A DNA stretch of 43,589 nt from a bacterium (GCA_016932385.1 JAFGCY010000081.1:1-43589); one strand, 5' to 3'. Counted from the first letter of the stretch, positions 15,136 to 23,402 are shown. Program-made: numbers and translations. Notes: generated by a model not told the origin, from the letters alone.

Positions 15136-17702
15136 GCGACAAGCGACAGCAGCCGGAACGCGAGCGCTTCGAAGCCGAGGCCGAAGCGCGCTTCTTGGCA
15201 GCCGCCCGACGCGCCCGCCGGACCGCGGCGTTTCGGGAGGAGGAGCGCAAGCTTGGTGCAAACAAAGGCCGGCAGACGGCGGCTATCGCGGCGACATTCC
15301 TGCTTGCGGTGGGCTTGGTGACGGTCCTGGTGCTCCTCAACCAGCCCGTCCATGAATTGCCTGATCTGTTCCCCGCGGCTGAGCAGCAACACCTGATCAA
15401 GGGCGTGGTGTACAGCAGCGCGGACGAGCAAACGCTGGCGGGAGTGAAGATCTATGCGCAAGCCGAGCCGGAACAGCCGGCCCAGGCCCGGGGTTTTACC
15501 TTCAGCACGCCGGCCCACGCCGCCAGCTGGCCGCCCCGGCCGCAATTGCTGGCGGTGTCTAATGCCGTCGGCGAATTCTGGGTACCGGATGAATTCCGCG
15601 ACCAGGCGAAACTGCACCTGACGCTGTACGACCAAGCCGCCCAGCTGACGACACGCGGTGTGGACGCCCCACCGGCGGAGGAGTTGGACTCGTTCGAGTT
15701 GTACCTTGAAGCTCCGTCGGAGCAGCGATATCCGATCACGGCTTTGCAGCCCGGTACATCACAGCGGCTGAGCGATTCGCTGAACGTAGCGCTAGACAGC
15801 ACGGCAACCCAGCCCTGGAGCGGAGAGCTGTTGCTCGATGCGAAGTGGCCCAACAACTTCCAGTACGGGCAGGTGATCGCCGGTATATTCAGCTTAAGCG
15901 GGGATGCCGACAACTTGCCGCGCATTCATTACAAACTGGACGAAGCGCAACTGAAGCAGTACCTGATGCAGCCTGATGAAACGCGGCTGGCGGTGGAGAA
16001 TCCGGAATACTTGGAACTGGACGACAAAGAGGGCTATGCCCATCGGGGCTGGTATGACACGTCCGCGATGCCGGACGGCTTCGATTTCCTGAAACATTAC
16101 GAGCTGGATTACTACGAGGATGAAGATGGCCACTGGGTGACCTGGCAACCCGACGCCGGCGTACGCTTCGCCCTGAAGAGCCCGGTAGTCGGGGACGGCA
16201 GAGTAGTCGCCGGATACTTGGTGGAAGTCAGCGGAATCGGCACGGAACTGCTATATTCCGGCGTGAAGTTGCTCGATCGCCGCAACAACCAGCCCTGGCA
16301 AGGCGACGTCGCAGTCTTTGAACCGGATGGCAAGCTGCTCGACTTCATCCCGGTTTATTACTGGACGGCCAATCGCACATTCCTCGGAATCTCTAACCGC
16401 ATTCTGGTCCGCAGCTTCACACGTAATGGAAATAGCTACGACCTGCCGGAACTCGGCAGCAACGAGCCGCATCCTTACGGGTACGCGATGCGGCGCTTGG
16501 ATTTCACTTGTACCGAGGCTTACGAGTGGCCGATACTCAACTTGCCGACCGGCGAGCCGCGCGGAACGTATTCGATCGAGGCCCAACCGGGATTTGCGGG
16601 CGAGGTTATCCCGTTGCGCTTGATCGGGGACACAAAGCTGATCGACGAAGCAACGTCCGGGCCGCCGCTTTGGGACGTACTGGCGGATGGCACAACCGAT
16701 GCCCGTGGTTTGACCTGCGACCTGCTGGTAACCGAGCCTGGCTGGCATTACGTCAGCGTTACCTTCAAAGAAGCCGAAGGCGATTACGTCACGGTGCTGC
16801 AAAAAGTACTGGTCCAAGCCCGTAGCGCCACGAGTCGAATCACAGGATTCGACAACGCCACCAACTCGCCGATCCTGGCCGGACTGCTCGAGCCGCCCGA
16901 CGAACAGGCTTCATTGTGGCTGCTGTCGAACAAGTGCACGGGCGATCCACCGGCTGACCGGCGCAGTCTTAAGCTGTCTACGTTGGGACCTAAGCTGTAT
17001 CTGGAACCACCCGCTGAATTTGCCGGCGTTCCCTTGCGCGAGTTGCGGGTTATCTTGTTCGTGTCGCCGCGGGAAGGCAACAAGAACTGGATCTCGCCTG
17101 ATTTCACACCAACGACGGGCTCATCAGTCAGTTTTGTGGAAGATGTGCAACTGCATCCCAGAATCGACAAGCCCGACGGCATGGACCAAGCGGTATTCGA
17201 CTACATCAGCAGCGACCGGACGTTCATTTGTGGCGACAGCGTCAGCTGGTACGTCACGCTGGCCTTGGGGACTGATGCTAGCAGTGACCAAGACGCCGAA
17301 GCTGTGGTGGCCGCACTGGTGCACTTCACCGACACGGTCTCCGTGTTCACCGAGCGCTTCTGGCTGGAGTTCGGGATCAATCTGACAGGCGAAAACCTGC
17401 CGCCGGCGGAGGAGATCGTCGCGATGCTGCGCGAATATCAGGAAAGCAAATACTACCAGGTCAAACGCCCGCAAGGCGAGAAGGAAGAAATGGTCTGGCA
17501 CGTGAACATGCGCAATGCTGCCTTGGAACCCGGGGTGGGCTTGGTAGTCGGCAACGTGATCGAGCACATGAATATGCAGGTGGCCAGCATCTACGAGCTT
17601 TACTCCGGCGGCGACACTCCGGCACGGGTGGAGTTGGAAACGGCCGACGGCCGTGTGTACGTGAACTACTTCGACTACACAGCGCTGGATGGTAGTGGAT
17701 AG
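15132..17702 (+). CDS. Very large single-pass membrane protein, putative anti-sigma partner, 856 aa
   Basis: ATG 15132 overlaps the sigma-factor stop, so the two are translationally coupled. Residues 1-48 are a highly charged cytoplasmic segment (RERFEAEAEARFLAAARRARR). Residues 49-69 form one membrane helix (TAAIAATFLLAVGLVTVLVLL). Residues 70-856 lie outside. The outer part begins with a carboxypeptidase-regulatory-like strand set (IKGVVYSSADEQTLAGVKIYAQ), followed by long beta-rich sequence with no catalytic motif I recognise. Anti-sigma factors usually have a 60-100-residue N-terminal sigma-binding domain, often with HxxxCxxC; here the segment is only about 48 residues and has no Cys. It could be an unusual anti-sigma sensor or simply the sigma factor's membrane-anchored target. 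A hairpin at 17709-17735 follows. Confidence 0.7.
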   Translation: MSDKRQQPERERFEAEAEARFLAAARRARRTAAFREEERKLGANKGRQTAAIAATFLLAVGLVTVLVLLNQPVHELPDLFPAAEQQHLIKGVVYSSADEQTLAGVKIYAQAEPEQPAQARGFTFSTPAHAASWPPRPQLLAVSNAVGEFWVPDEFRDQAKLHLTLYDQAAQLTTRGVDAPPAEELDSFELYLEAPSEQRYPITALQPGTSQRLSDSLNVALDSTATQPWSGELLLDAKWPNNFQYGQVIAGIFSLSGDADNLPRIHYKLDEAQLKQYLMQPDETRLAVENPEYLELDDKEGYAHRGWYDTSAMPDGFDFLKHYELDYYEDEDGHWVTWQPDAGVRFALKSPVVGDGRVVAGYLVEVSGIGTELLYSGVKLLDRRNNQPWQGDVAVFEPDGKLLDFIPVYYWTANRTFLGISNRILVRSFTRNGNSYDLPELGSNEPHPYGYAMRRLDFTCTEAYEWPILNLPTGEPRGTYSIEAQPGFAGEVIPLRLIGDTKLIDEATSGPPLWDVLADGTTDARGLTCDLLVTEPGWHYVSVTFKEAEGDYVTVLQKVLVQARSATSRITGFDNATNSPILAGLLEPPDEQASLWLLSNKCTGDPPADRRSLKLSTLGPKLYLEPPAEFAGVPLRELRVILFVSPREGNKNWISPDFTPTTGSSVSFVEDVQLHPRIDKPDGMDQAVFDYISSDRTFICGDSVSWYVTLALGTDASSDQDAEAVVAALVHFTDTVSVFTERFWLEFGINLTGENLPPAEEIVAMLREYQESKYYQVKRPQGEKEEMVWHVNMRNAALEPGVGLVVGNVIEHMNMQVASIYELYSGGDTPARVELETADGRVYVNYFDYTALDGSG

Positions 17703-17708
17703 AAAACT

Positions 17709-17735
17709 GCCCGGCCTCGCTAAGTGAGACCGGGC
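17709..17735 (-). terminator. Hairpin between convergent genes
   Basis: GCCCGG-C-CTC (17709-17718) pairs with GAG-A-CCGGGC (17726-17735). On the minus strand the hairpin is followed by AGTTTTCT, so it fits best as terminator of the minus-strand lipoprotein gene; it may also stop the plus-strand gene ending at 17702. Confidence 0.55.
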
Positions 17736-17775
17736 GGCTTACAACCTAACCGCACCCCTCGCGGTTACCACTGGC

Positions 17776-19944
17776 TTACAGCTCGTACACGAAGATGTTG
17801 TCGATGTGCATCTCGGCGTCGGTGCCGTCCCAGTTCTTGGTCGAGGCGCCGAAGGCGATCCGGTTGAATGTCTCCGGGCTCATCGATACATCGTATTCCT
17901 CATAGAACACGACGTCCGTGCCCTGTTCCGTCATGACAAAGTCGAACGTGCCGGCCGCATTGTCGTACTCGCCGTACACCGTGTACCACTGCGAGGTATC
18001 CGTGCGCGGCGTATTACCGGTACGATTTTCGTGGCGGTCGTACACATATATCGCGCCACGGTTATCCCAACTGTGATGGTCGCGCAGCTGCATGCCCAGG
18101 CCGTAAACCGGTGGATCGCCCTTGTCCTCGATATCGTCCGGCAGTAACTGGATATTCATGCCCATGCCCCAGGAACTGCTGACATAGCGCAGGTCGAACT
18201 GGAACGAAAAGGAATGATCATCCAGATCGGCGAAAACCGGCGTCATTGCATACTTGTTGGCGCCGGGGCCGTATTCCTTCAAGTAGACCTTGTAGACGCC
18301 GTCCTCCCAGCGCGGATTGTCGCCGTCGCCCAGCCGCACTTCATCGGACAACTCAAAATCGGGATCGCTCGAGAAGTCCTCCGCATAGATCAAGCGGCTG
18401 CCTCCGGCCGGCTCGCGCGGTACGTACCAATCCGGACACTGAGCAATCTCGAATCCACTGGTAAGCTGCTGCCGGTTCTGCCCATCGGACGAGTCCATCA
18501 TGAAGATCTGATAATCACCAGTAGATGCATCAATCGACTGGAACACCAATCGAGACCCGTCGGGTGAGAACCGCGGATACCAGTCCTTGACTCCGTCGAT
18601 ACTGATCTGCCGAAGCTCGCTTCCATCCACATTCACCGTGTATACCAGACTTTCCTGACTGGTAACGGAATTAAAAGCAATAGTGTTCGTTGCCGCCGAC
18701 CAACAGGGGAAAACGTCGGCCCTGGTATTACCGCCGGTATCGGCCAGAAGCACCTTGTTTTCCATCGAGGGGAAATCAGCAACGTAGATTTTGCGATAAC
18801 CACCGGAGGTGCCAGCTGTTTTACTGGTAAATGCAAGCTGGGAACCATCCGGAGAAATCCAACACTCTTTTTCGTCGATGCCGTTATCTTCAGAGATTTG
18901 CTCGAGGCCGGTTCCATCGTACCTAATCCGGTAAATCTCGTCCTCGGAATCGTTGTACTCATACAGAATGAACTCGTTGTCCTGCCAGGTAGGATGTCCG
19001 GCACCCAATGGAGCTGTAACCAGTTGTGAGAAACCGCTGCCATCGATGTTAACCACGCAAATGTAATGCTGATATGTTGCTCCCATGTGAAAAGCAATCA
19101 TGTTGCCATCAGGTGAAAAGGACATCCCGCTGATGGTTGATTCCGACTCGAATATCTTGTTGAAAAAGCTCCCTGCCTCATCCGTCAGATAGATTCCCCA
19201 CATACCGTCATTTAGCCCGGCGAAGCAGATCTCATACTCCGGCTCCACGGGTTCTTCCTCGCCCTCGGTATACAGCACGCAGGCGTTGCGCAGATAAACC
19301 AGGTTCTCGGGCATCACCACGACGATGAAGTACAGGTTGCCCAGTTCGCTGGTGAAGTCATAGGTCAGCTCCGCCAGGTCCACCTCGTACTCCGGAATCC
19401 CGTTGCCGGGGCCCAGCCATTCCCACATGTGCGTGTCGAAGTTCGCCAGCCCCAGCCAATACTCGTCGCCCATCCCGTCCGGGCTGCCGTTGTCGTACGC
19501 CGAGGTCTCCAGCACCAGGTGCGTCAAGTGCCGGTCCAGGTCCGGCCGGTCCACGTGCGTCACCTTGTACAGCGCGTAGGCAAACAGCGGCGTGACGCCC
19601 CAGCCGCCCTCGGCTTCCCAGTGATCGGCTCCGGCCAGGCCAAGGCAGGGCACGGTGCCGTAGAGGTTGGCCTCCCACGTCCGCCACTTGGCGTACGGGT
19701 CGAGCACATCGATCTCGCGCTCGCCGTAGGTCAGCGCGCTCACCTCGCGGTAGGCGGCATCCGCCGGATCGTCCGCCGGAATCGCCGGCAGCCCGGGGAA
19801 CGGCCCGCCGTCCACCGTTACCAGGGCGTCGTCCGTGACCCCAGCGTCATCCGCCCCGATTGTCCCCGCAAGCTCGGTCCCTCCGCCGCAGCCAACCGCC
19901 GCCAACAATATCACTGCCAATAACATCATCAACAACTTACGCAT
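17776..19944 (-). CDS. PD40/TolB-like propeller lipoprotein with lineage module, 722 aa
   Basis: ATG 19944 has GGAG 6 nt upstream. The signal MMLLAVILLAAVGC is followed by GGGT; Cys19 is the lipidation site. Residues about 40-235 form a module also present in the 5390-9547 protein, with shared points YWLGLANFDTHMWEWLGP and SELGNLYFIVVV. Residues about 245-515 are TolB/PD40-type blades (SFSPDGNMIAFHM, WISPDGSQLAFTS, RFSPDGSRLVFQS, each followed by I-V---G). Residues about 518-722 (IYAEDFSSDPDFEL... to the end) resemble a concanavalin-like jelly-roll of the LamG / DUF1080 type. The likely role is a periplasmic or surface binding protein. It has no enzymatic motif. It is divergent from flhB, with about 160 nt between. 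Confidence 0.85.
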   Translation of the reverse strand: MRKLLMMLLAVILLAAVGCGGGTELAGTIGADDAGVTDDALVTVDGGPFPGLPAIPADDPADAAYREVSALTYGEREIDVLDPYAKWRTWEANLYGTVPCLGLAGADHWEAEGGWGVTPLFAYALYKVTHVDRPDLDRHLTHLVLETSAYDNGSPDGMGDEYWLGLANFDTHMWEWLGPGNGIPEYEVDLAELTYDFTSELGNLYFIVVVMPENLVYLRNACVLYTEGEEEPVEPEYEICFAGLNDGMWGIYLTDEAGSFFNKIFESESTISGMSFSPDGNMIAFHMGATYQHYICVVNIDGSGFSQLVTAPLGAGHPTWQDNEFILYEYNDSEDEIYRIRYDGTGLEQISEDNGIDEKECWISPDGSQLAFTSKTAGTSGGYRKIYVADFPSMENKVLLADTGGNTRADVFPCWSAATNTIAFNSVTSQESLVYTVNVDGSELRQISIDGVKDWYPRFSPDGSRLVFQSIDASTGDYQIFMMDSSDGQNRQQLTSGFEIAQCPDWYVPREPAGGSRLIYAEDFSSDPDFELSDEVRLGDGDNPRWEDGVYKVYLKEYGPGANKYAMTPVFADLDDHSFSFQFDLRYVSSSWGMGMNIQLLPDDIEDKGDPPVYGLGMQLRDHHSWDNRGAIYVYDRHENRTGNTPRTDTSQWYTVYGEYDNAAGTFDFVMTEQGTDVVFYEEYDVSMSPETFNRIAFGASTKNWDGTDAEMHIDNIFVYEL

Positions 19945-20106
19945 TACGCTCTCCTAACATCCAAAACTGCTAGGTTTACGAGCGAAACCCGCTAAATCTG
20001 TGAACCGGCTGGAAAACGCGCTCATCCGCCGCCCCGGCCCCGCAACTATCCACAGCTTATCCCCGCGTGTTGATAAGGTACAATGTTGGGGTAGAAAGGC
20101 GGCAGG

Positions 20107-21273
20107 ATGGATCAGGGCTCAAAAACCGAGCCGGCAACCCCGCGACAACGCCAACGGGCCCGGCAACGTGGACAGGTCGCGCGCAGCGTCGAGTTGGTCA
20201 GCGCGCTGATGCTGTTCGCCGGCTTCATGATGCTCTTCATGCTCGATGAATACACCGGCCACAAGTTCATCGACTACTTCCAGCGCACCGCCGGCCAGGC
20301 CGACCGGATCGAGCTCTCGCCGAGCACGGTTTACGCCTTTGCCAGCACCAACGTCGCCGCGGTCCTGGGCATCCTCACGCCCTACCTGCTGATCACCACG
20401 CTGGTCGTGCTGATCGTCAACTTCGCCCAGGTGGGCCTGGTCTTCGCCTCCAAGCCGCTGGCGCCGGACCTCGGCCGGCTCAACCCGCTCAAGGGCTTCC
20501 AGCGCATCTTCTCGATGCGCGGGATGGTGGAGCTGGTCAAGAACCTGCTCAAGCTGATGATGGTCGCCTTCATCGCCGGCACGGTGATCTCGAAGCTCTG
20601 GCCGGGCATCTTAAGCGGCATCGCGATGTCGCCGTTCTCCGCGATCGACTTCGCCCAGAGCGTCGCGATGAAGATCGCGCTGTTCTGCTGCGCGCTCCTG
20701 CTGATCCTGGCGATCCTCGACTACATCTACCAGAAGTACGAGTTCGAGAAGAGCATCCGCATGACCAAGCAGGAGATCCGCGACGAGTACAAGAACCAGG
20801 AGGGCGACCCGCAGATCAAGCGCCGCATCCGCGAGATGGGCCGGCGGATCGCGATGAGCCGGATGTTCGAGCAGCTGCAGACCGCCGACGCGGTGATCAC
20901 CAACCCGACGCACTACGCCGTGGCCGTGGTCTACGAGCTGGAGTGGCCCGCGCCGAAGGTGGTGGCCAAGGGCACGGACTACATGGCGCTGCGGATCATC
21001 CGCTACGCCGAGGAGCTGGGCCTGCCGGTTTACCAGCAGCCCGACTTGGCCCGCGCGCTGTTCAAGGTCGAACTCGACGACTTCGTGCCGGCCAACCTGT
21101 TCAAGGCCGTCGCCCGCGTGCTGGCGCATCTGAGCCGCCACGACGCCAAGCTCAGAAAGAAGTTCCGCGGCGTCCGCTCTTCCACGCCGCCACTCACCAC
21201 GGCCCGCCCCGCCGCCTCGACGGCCGGCGGTTCCGCCCACGTGGCTCCAACCCCCGGCAGCCCGCGGCGGTAG
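20107..21273 (+). CDS. flhB: Flagellar type III export switch protein FlhB, 388 aa
   Basis: The N terminus (KTEPATPRQRQRARQRGQVARSVEL) is the usual FlhB/SctU opening, followed by four membrane helices (about 30-46, 85-112, 147-166, 186-207). The cytoplasmic domain contains the self-cleavage site NPTH at residues 266-269 (ITNPTHYAVAVVY). It is the substrate-specificity switch of the flagellar export gate. FlhB is more likely than SctU from the standard flagellar-type sequence, but no other flagellar or injectisome gene is in the window. Residues about 352-388 are a low-complexity Ser/Thr/Pro/Ala tail absent from typical FlhB. The stop TAG lies inside the GTAG head of a REP-like palindrome at 21270. 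A TACAAT hexamer at 20079-20084 may be its -10. Confidence 0.92.
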   Translation: MDQGSKTEPATPRQRQRARQRGQVARSVELVSALMLFAGFMMLFMLDEYTGHKFIDYFQRTAGQADRIELSPSTVYAFASTNVAAVLGILTPYLLITTLVVLIVNFAQVGLVFASKPLAPDLGRLNPLKGFQRIFSMRGMVELVKNLLKLMMVAFIAGTVISKLWPGILSGIAMSPFSAIDFAQSVAMKIALFCCALLLILAILDYIYQKYEFEKSIRMTKQEIRDEYKNQEGDPQIKRRIREMGRRIAMSRMFEQLQTADAVITNPTHYAVAVVYELEWPAPKVVAKGTDYMALRIIRYAEELGLPVYQQPDLARALFKVELDDFVPANLFKAVARVLAHLSRHDAKLRKKFRGVRSSTPPLTTARPAASTAGGSAHVAPTPGSPRR

Positions 21274-21291
21274 GAGCGCAGCCGTCTCCGC
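21270..21291. repeat. GTAG-headed REP-like palindrome
   Basis: GTAG (21270-21273), then GGAG...CTCC with a 9-nt loop. The TAG of GTAG is the flhB stop codon. Confidence 0.45.
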
Positions 21292-21300
21292 TTGCGTCCC

Positions 21301-21321
21301 GTAGTCCCGCCAAAGGTGGGA
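21301..21321. repeat. GTAG-headed REP-like palindrome
   Basis: GTAG is followed by TCCCGCC-AAA-GGTGGGA, a 7-bp stem with one G-T pair, in the same orientation as the one at 21270. Confidence 0.55.
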
Positions 21322-21345
21322 TTCCTGACGCCGGATGGGTTTTCA

Positions 21346-21406
21346 GTAGAGCAAGCCCCGTGCTGGCGATCCAATCAGCGCAAGTGGTAAGCCCAAGCTT
21401 AAGCCC
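21346..21406. repeat. GTAG-headed repeat, CAAGCCCC family
   Basis: GTAG (21346-21349) precedes AGCA-AGCCCCG-TGCT. The following 40 nt (GGCGATCCAATCAGCGCAAG...AAGCCC) parallel those at 85-124, so the whole segment is a diverged copy of the repeat at the start of the window. Confidence 0.5.
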
Positions 21407-21488
21407 GTTCTTAGCAATGGGTCCCCGACCCACCGCTACACATTGTCCAAACCCGCTACTCCGGCGCCCGAACGCCGCTGTAAAGCGC

Positions 21489-21494
21489 GATAAT
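21489..21494 (+). promoter_or_regulatory. -10 element directly before msrC, leaderless type
   Basis: GATAAT ends 7 nt before ATG 21502, and no ribosome-binding site fits between them. Confidence 0.45.
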
Positions 21495-21501
21495 ACTCAT
21501 C

Positions 21502-22008
21502 ATGGATGCAGCGGAGACATTGACCGGGCGTTACGAGCGGATCGCGGCGCAGCTGGCCGAGCTGTGCGCCAAGACGACGGATCCGGTGGCGCGGATGGCG
21601 ACAGCGGCGGCGGTGCTGCACCACAAGATGCCGCGCTTTTTCTGGACGGGCTTCTACCTGCTCAAGCGAGCCGATAAGGCGGAGATGGAAGACGGGCGAG
21701 ACGAGTACGACCTGGTCGTCGGGCCCTACCAGGGGCCCTTAGCCTGCGCCGTGCTCAAGCGCGGCGAGGGCGTCTGCTGGGCCTGCGTCAAGCGCGGCGA
21801 GCCGGTCGTCGTCCCCGATGTCCACGCCTTCCCCGGGCATATCGCCTGCGACAGCCGCTCCAAAAGCGAGGTCGTGGTACCGCTGTTCGCGGCCAGCGGC
21901 CGCCTCGCCGGTGTGCTGGATGTCGACTCGGAACAGTCGGACGCGTTTTCCGACACCGACGCCGAAGGCCTTACGCACATCGCGGGGATGATTTTCCGGG
22001 CTGTCTAA
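21502..22008 (+). CDS. msrC: Free methionine-(R)-sulfoxide reductase (GAF domain), 168 aa
   Basis: This is a GAF-fold enzyme that reduces free L-methionine-(R)-S-oxide to methionine, protecting the cytoplasm against oxidants. The family signature is complete: WTGFYLL (48-54), GPYQGPLAC (74-82), VHAFPGHIACDS (107-118), SEIVVPLF-like KSEVVVPLF, and GVLDVDSE. The three catalytic cysteines are Cys82, Cys92 and Cys116, with the spacing of E. coli C84, C94 and C118. The length is normal. ATG 21502 follows the -10 hexamer GATAAT by 7 nt with no Shine-Dalgarno site, so the mRNA may be leaderless. It is preceded and followed by REP-like repeats and stands as its own unit. Confidence 0.93.
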   Translation: MDAAETLTGRYERIAAQLAELCAKTTDPVARMATAAAVLHHKMPRFFWTGFYLLKRADKAEMEDGRDEYDLVVGPYQGPLACAVLKRGEGVCWACVKRGEPVVVPDVHAFPGHIACDSRSKSEVVVPLFAASGRLAGVLDVDSEQSDAFSDTDAEGLTHIAGMIFRAV

Positions 22009-22024
22009 GTAGCAAGCTTAAGCC

Positions 22025-22061
22025 GTAGGGGCAGCCCCGCCGTTGGCGGGATGCCGCCCAG
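22025..22061. repeat. GTAG-headed REP-like palindrome
   Basis: GTAG is followed by a long imperfect hairpin: GGGCAGCCCCGCC, GTT, then GGCGGGATGCCGCCC. It lies in the spacer after msrC. Confidence 0.55.
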
Positions 22062-22089
22062 GGAGCCGCAAGTGGCTTCCTTACAATCG

Positions 22090-22112
22090 GTAGCACAAGC
22101 CCCCGTGCTTGC
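22090..22112. repeat. GTAG-headed repeat, CAAGCCCC family
   Basis: GTAGCACAAGCCCCCGTGCTTGC forms a CAAGC/GCTTG stem. It is nearly identical to the copy at 29898-29920, and both are preceded by ACAATYG or ACAAATTG. Confidence 0.65.
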
Positions 22113-22142
22113 CGGTCAACGCGCAGTGCTCCGCGCTCCCGC

Positions 22143-22148
22143 TATAAT
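22143..22148 (+). promoter_or_regulatory. Consensus -10 directly before membrane-protein gene, leaderless type
   Basis: A perfect TATAAT ends 6 nt before ATG 22155; the 6 nt TCCGCC contain no ribosome-binding site. Confidence 0.5.
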
Positions 22149-22154
22149 TCCGCC

Positions 22155-23207
22155 ATGACGGAGGATCCGCTGATTGGCCGGCCGCCGACCCGCACTGAGG
22201 CCATCGCCGGCTGGATCGCGCTGGCGATCAGCATTCTGATCGCCGGGCTGTGGGCGTTCTGGGGCACGCTGGAGTGCTTCCACGAGGGCTGGTGGAAGCC
22301 CGACCTGGCCGGCCGGTTAATCCAGGCCCTGGCCTACCACATCCCGCTGGCGATCACGCTTCTCTTGCTGGCGCTGGCGATCCGCTGGCCGCGCTTCGGC
22401 GGCGTGCTCTACTTCGGCAGCGGCGCAATGTTCACGGCACTGATCTTCGCCAAGCGCTGGGGCCAGCTGGACCTGTTCGCCGCATTGAGTTGGCTGCCGG
22501 TGACCGTGCTCGTGATCGCCGTGGGCGTCCTGTGGTGGTTCGGCCGGCCGCGGCCACTCCGCCTGGCCTTCCTACTCGGCCTGGGCCTGCCGCTCGTCGT
22601 CAGCCTGGCCTGCGCCGTCGAGCCGGTCTGGCGCATCGCGCACCGGGTGGACGACGGCATCCGCACGGCGCGGCTGGTGGAGGGAAACGAGGTCAGCCTG
22701 GTCTGGGCGCCGGCGGGGCCCGGCTGGGTCCGCGACGCGAAGCACGCCGCCGACTGGTACGAGGCAACCGAGATCTGCGCCCACCTCAACGCGGACGGCA
22801 CCACGCTCATGGACGAGCCGCAATACATCTGGCGGTTGCCGACGGTCGACGAAGCGGTGCGCTCGCTGACCCGTGGCGGCGAGAATGCCGGTGGCGTCTG
22901 GGACGAGGAAACGGGCCGCGCCACCTACCGCGTCCAGCCGGACAAGGAGTCGCCACTGTGGGACAGCTACGCCGAGACAATCTACTGGTGGACGGCGACC
23001 GAGCCCGACGCGGACAGCGCCTGGCGCATTGTCTATAACGGCAGCTGCTGGAAGCTGCCCAAGGACCTGGGCATGGGTAGCCAGGGCTTCCGCGCGGTGA
23101 AGGAGCCCGATCCACCGGTCCCGGCCAACGCCGATAGCGGCTCAGCGGAGAAAACCGACCCGAGTTCGCCACCAGCTGCTGGTATTACGGATAATCTTGA
23201 CGGATAA
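22155..23207 (+). CDS. Five-span membrane protein with Lcl/DUF1566-like C-terminal domain, 350 aa
   Basis: Five hydrophobic segments are seen at about 18-36, 62-78, 82-99, 108-129 and 137-155. The C-terminal half (about 175-320) has WYEATEICAHLN, WRLPT (226-230) VDEAVRSL, then TIYWWTATEPD, AWRIVYN and FRAVKEP. This is the order of the Lcl / DUF1566 fold, related to formylglycine-generating-enzyme and C-type-lectin domains, usually found on secreted proteins. Here it is joined to a membrane region. The tail after 325 is low-complexity. The function is unknown, possibly surface binding. ATG 22155 follows TATAAT by 6 nt with no Shine-Dalgarno site. Confidence 0.75.
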   Translation: MTEDPLIGRPPTRTEAIAGWIALAISILIAGLWAFWGTLECFHEGWWKPDLAGRLIQALAYHIPLAITLLLLALAIRWPRFGGVLYFGSGAMFTALIFAKRWGQLDLFAALSWLPVTVLVIAVGVLWWFGRPRPLRLAFLLGLGLPLVVSLACAVEPVWRIAHRVDDGIRTARLVEGNEVSLVWAPAGPGWVRDAKHAADWYEATEICAHLNADGTTLMDEPQYIWRLPTVDEAVRSLTRGGENAGGVWDEETGRATYRVQPDKESPLWDSYAETIYWWTATEPDADSAWRIVYNGSCWKLPKDLGMGSQGFRAVKEPDPPVPANADSGSAEKTDPSSPPAAGITDNLDG

Positions 23208-23298
23208 TAGTATGTACGCCTGTTTTGTCTGCACGGACACGCACACTCGCCGATATGCCGATAGGTAATATAGGTTATACCTGTATTAAAAATTTAAT

Positions 23299-23337
23299 AT
23301 TATTGGTATTTGACCAATAATTGCGGTAGAATATAGC
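23299..23337 (+). promoter_or_regulatory. Palindrome overlapping -35 of the PAS-protein promoter
   Basis: A perfect inverted repeat, ATTATTGGT (23299-23307) and ACCAATAAT (23313-23321) with a 5-nt loop, overlaps the -35-like TTGACC at 23310-23315. TATAGC at 23332-23337 is 16 nt further on. A regulator on the palindrome would directly block or position RNA polymerase. Confidence 0.5.
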
Positions 23338-23353
23338 GGGAATATAAGGTGCC

Positions 23354-23402
23354 GGGTTGCGCCGACGGAGGGTTGCGGAAGCAACAGGGTTGTACTCCGG
23401 CC
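23354..23402 (+). promoter_or_regulatory. Structured leader of the PAS-protein mRNA
   Basis: GTTGC-GGAA-GCAAC (23372-23385) is a tetraloop hairpin, enclosed by CGGAG (23366-23370) and CTCCG (23395-23399). GGGTTG occurs three times, at 23354, 23370 and 23387. No known riboswitch consensus matches. The exposed GGA loop could be a CsrA/RsmA-type site, but that is speculative. Confidence 0.3.

Noticed and set aside
23361..23402. Cyclic-di-GMP or other known riboswitch before the PAS gene
   Set aside because: None of the conserved riboswitch sequences I know is present; only a generic hairpin is supported.
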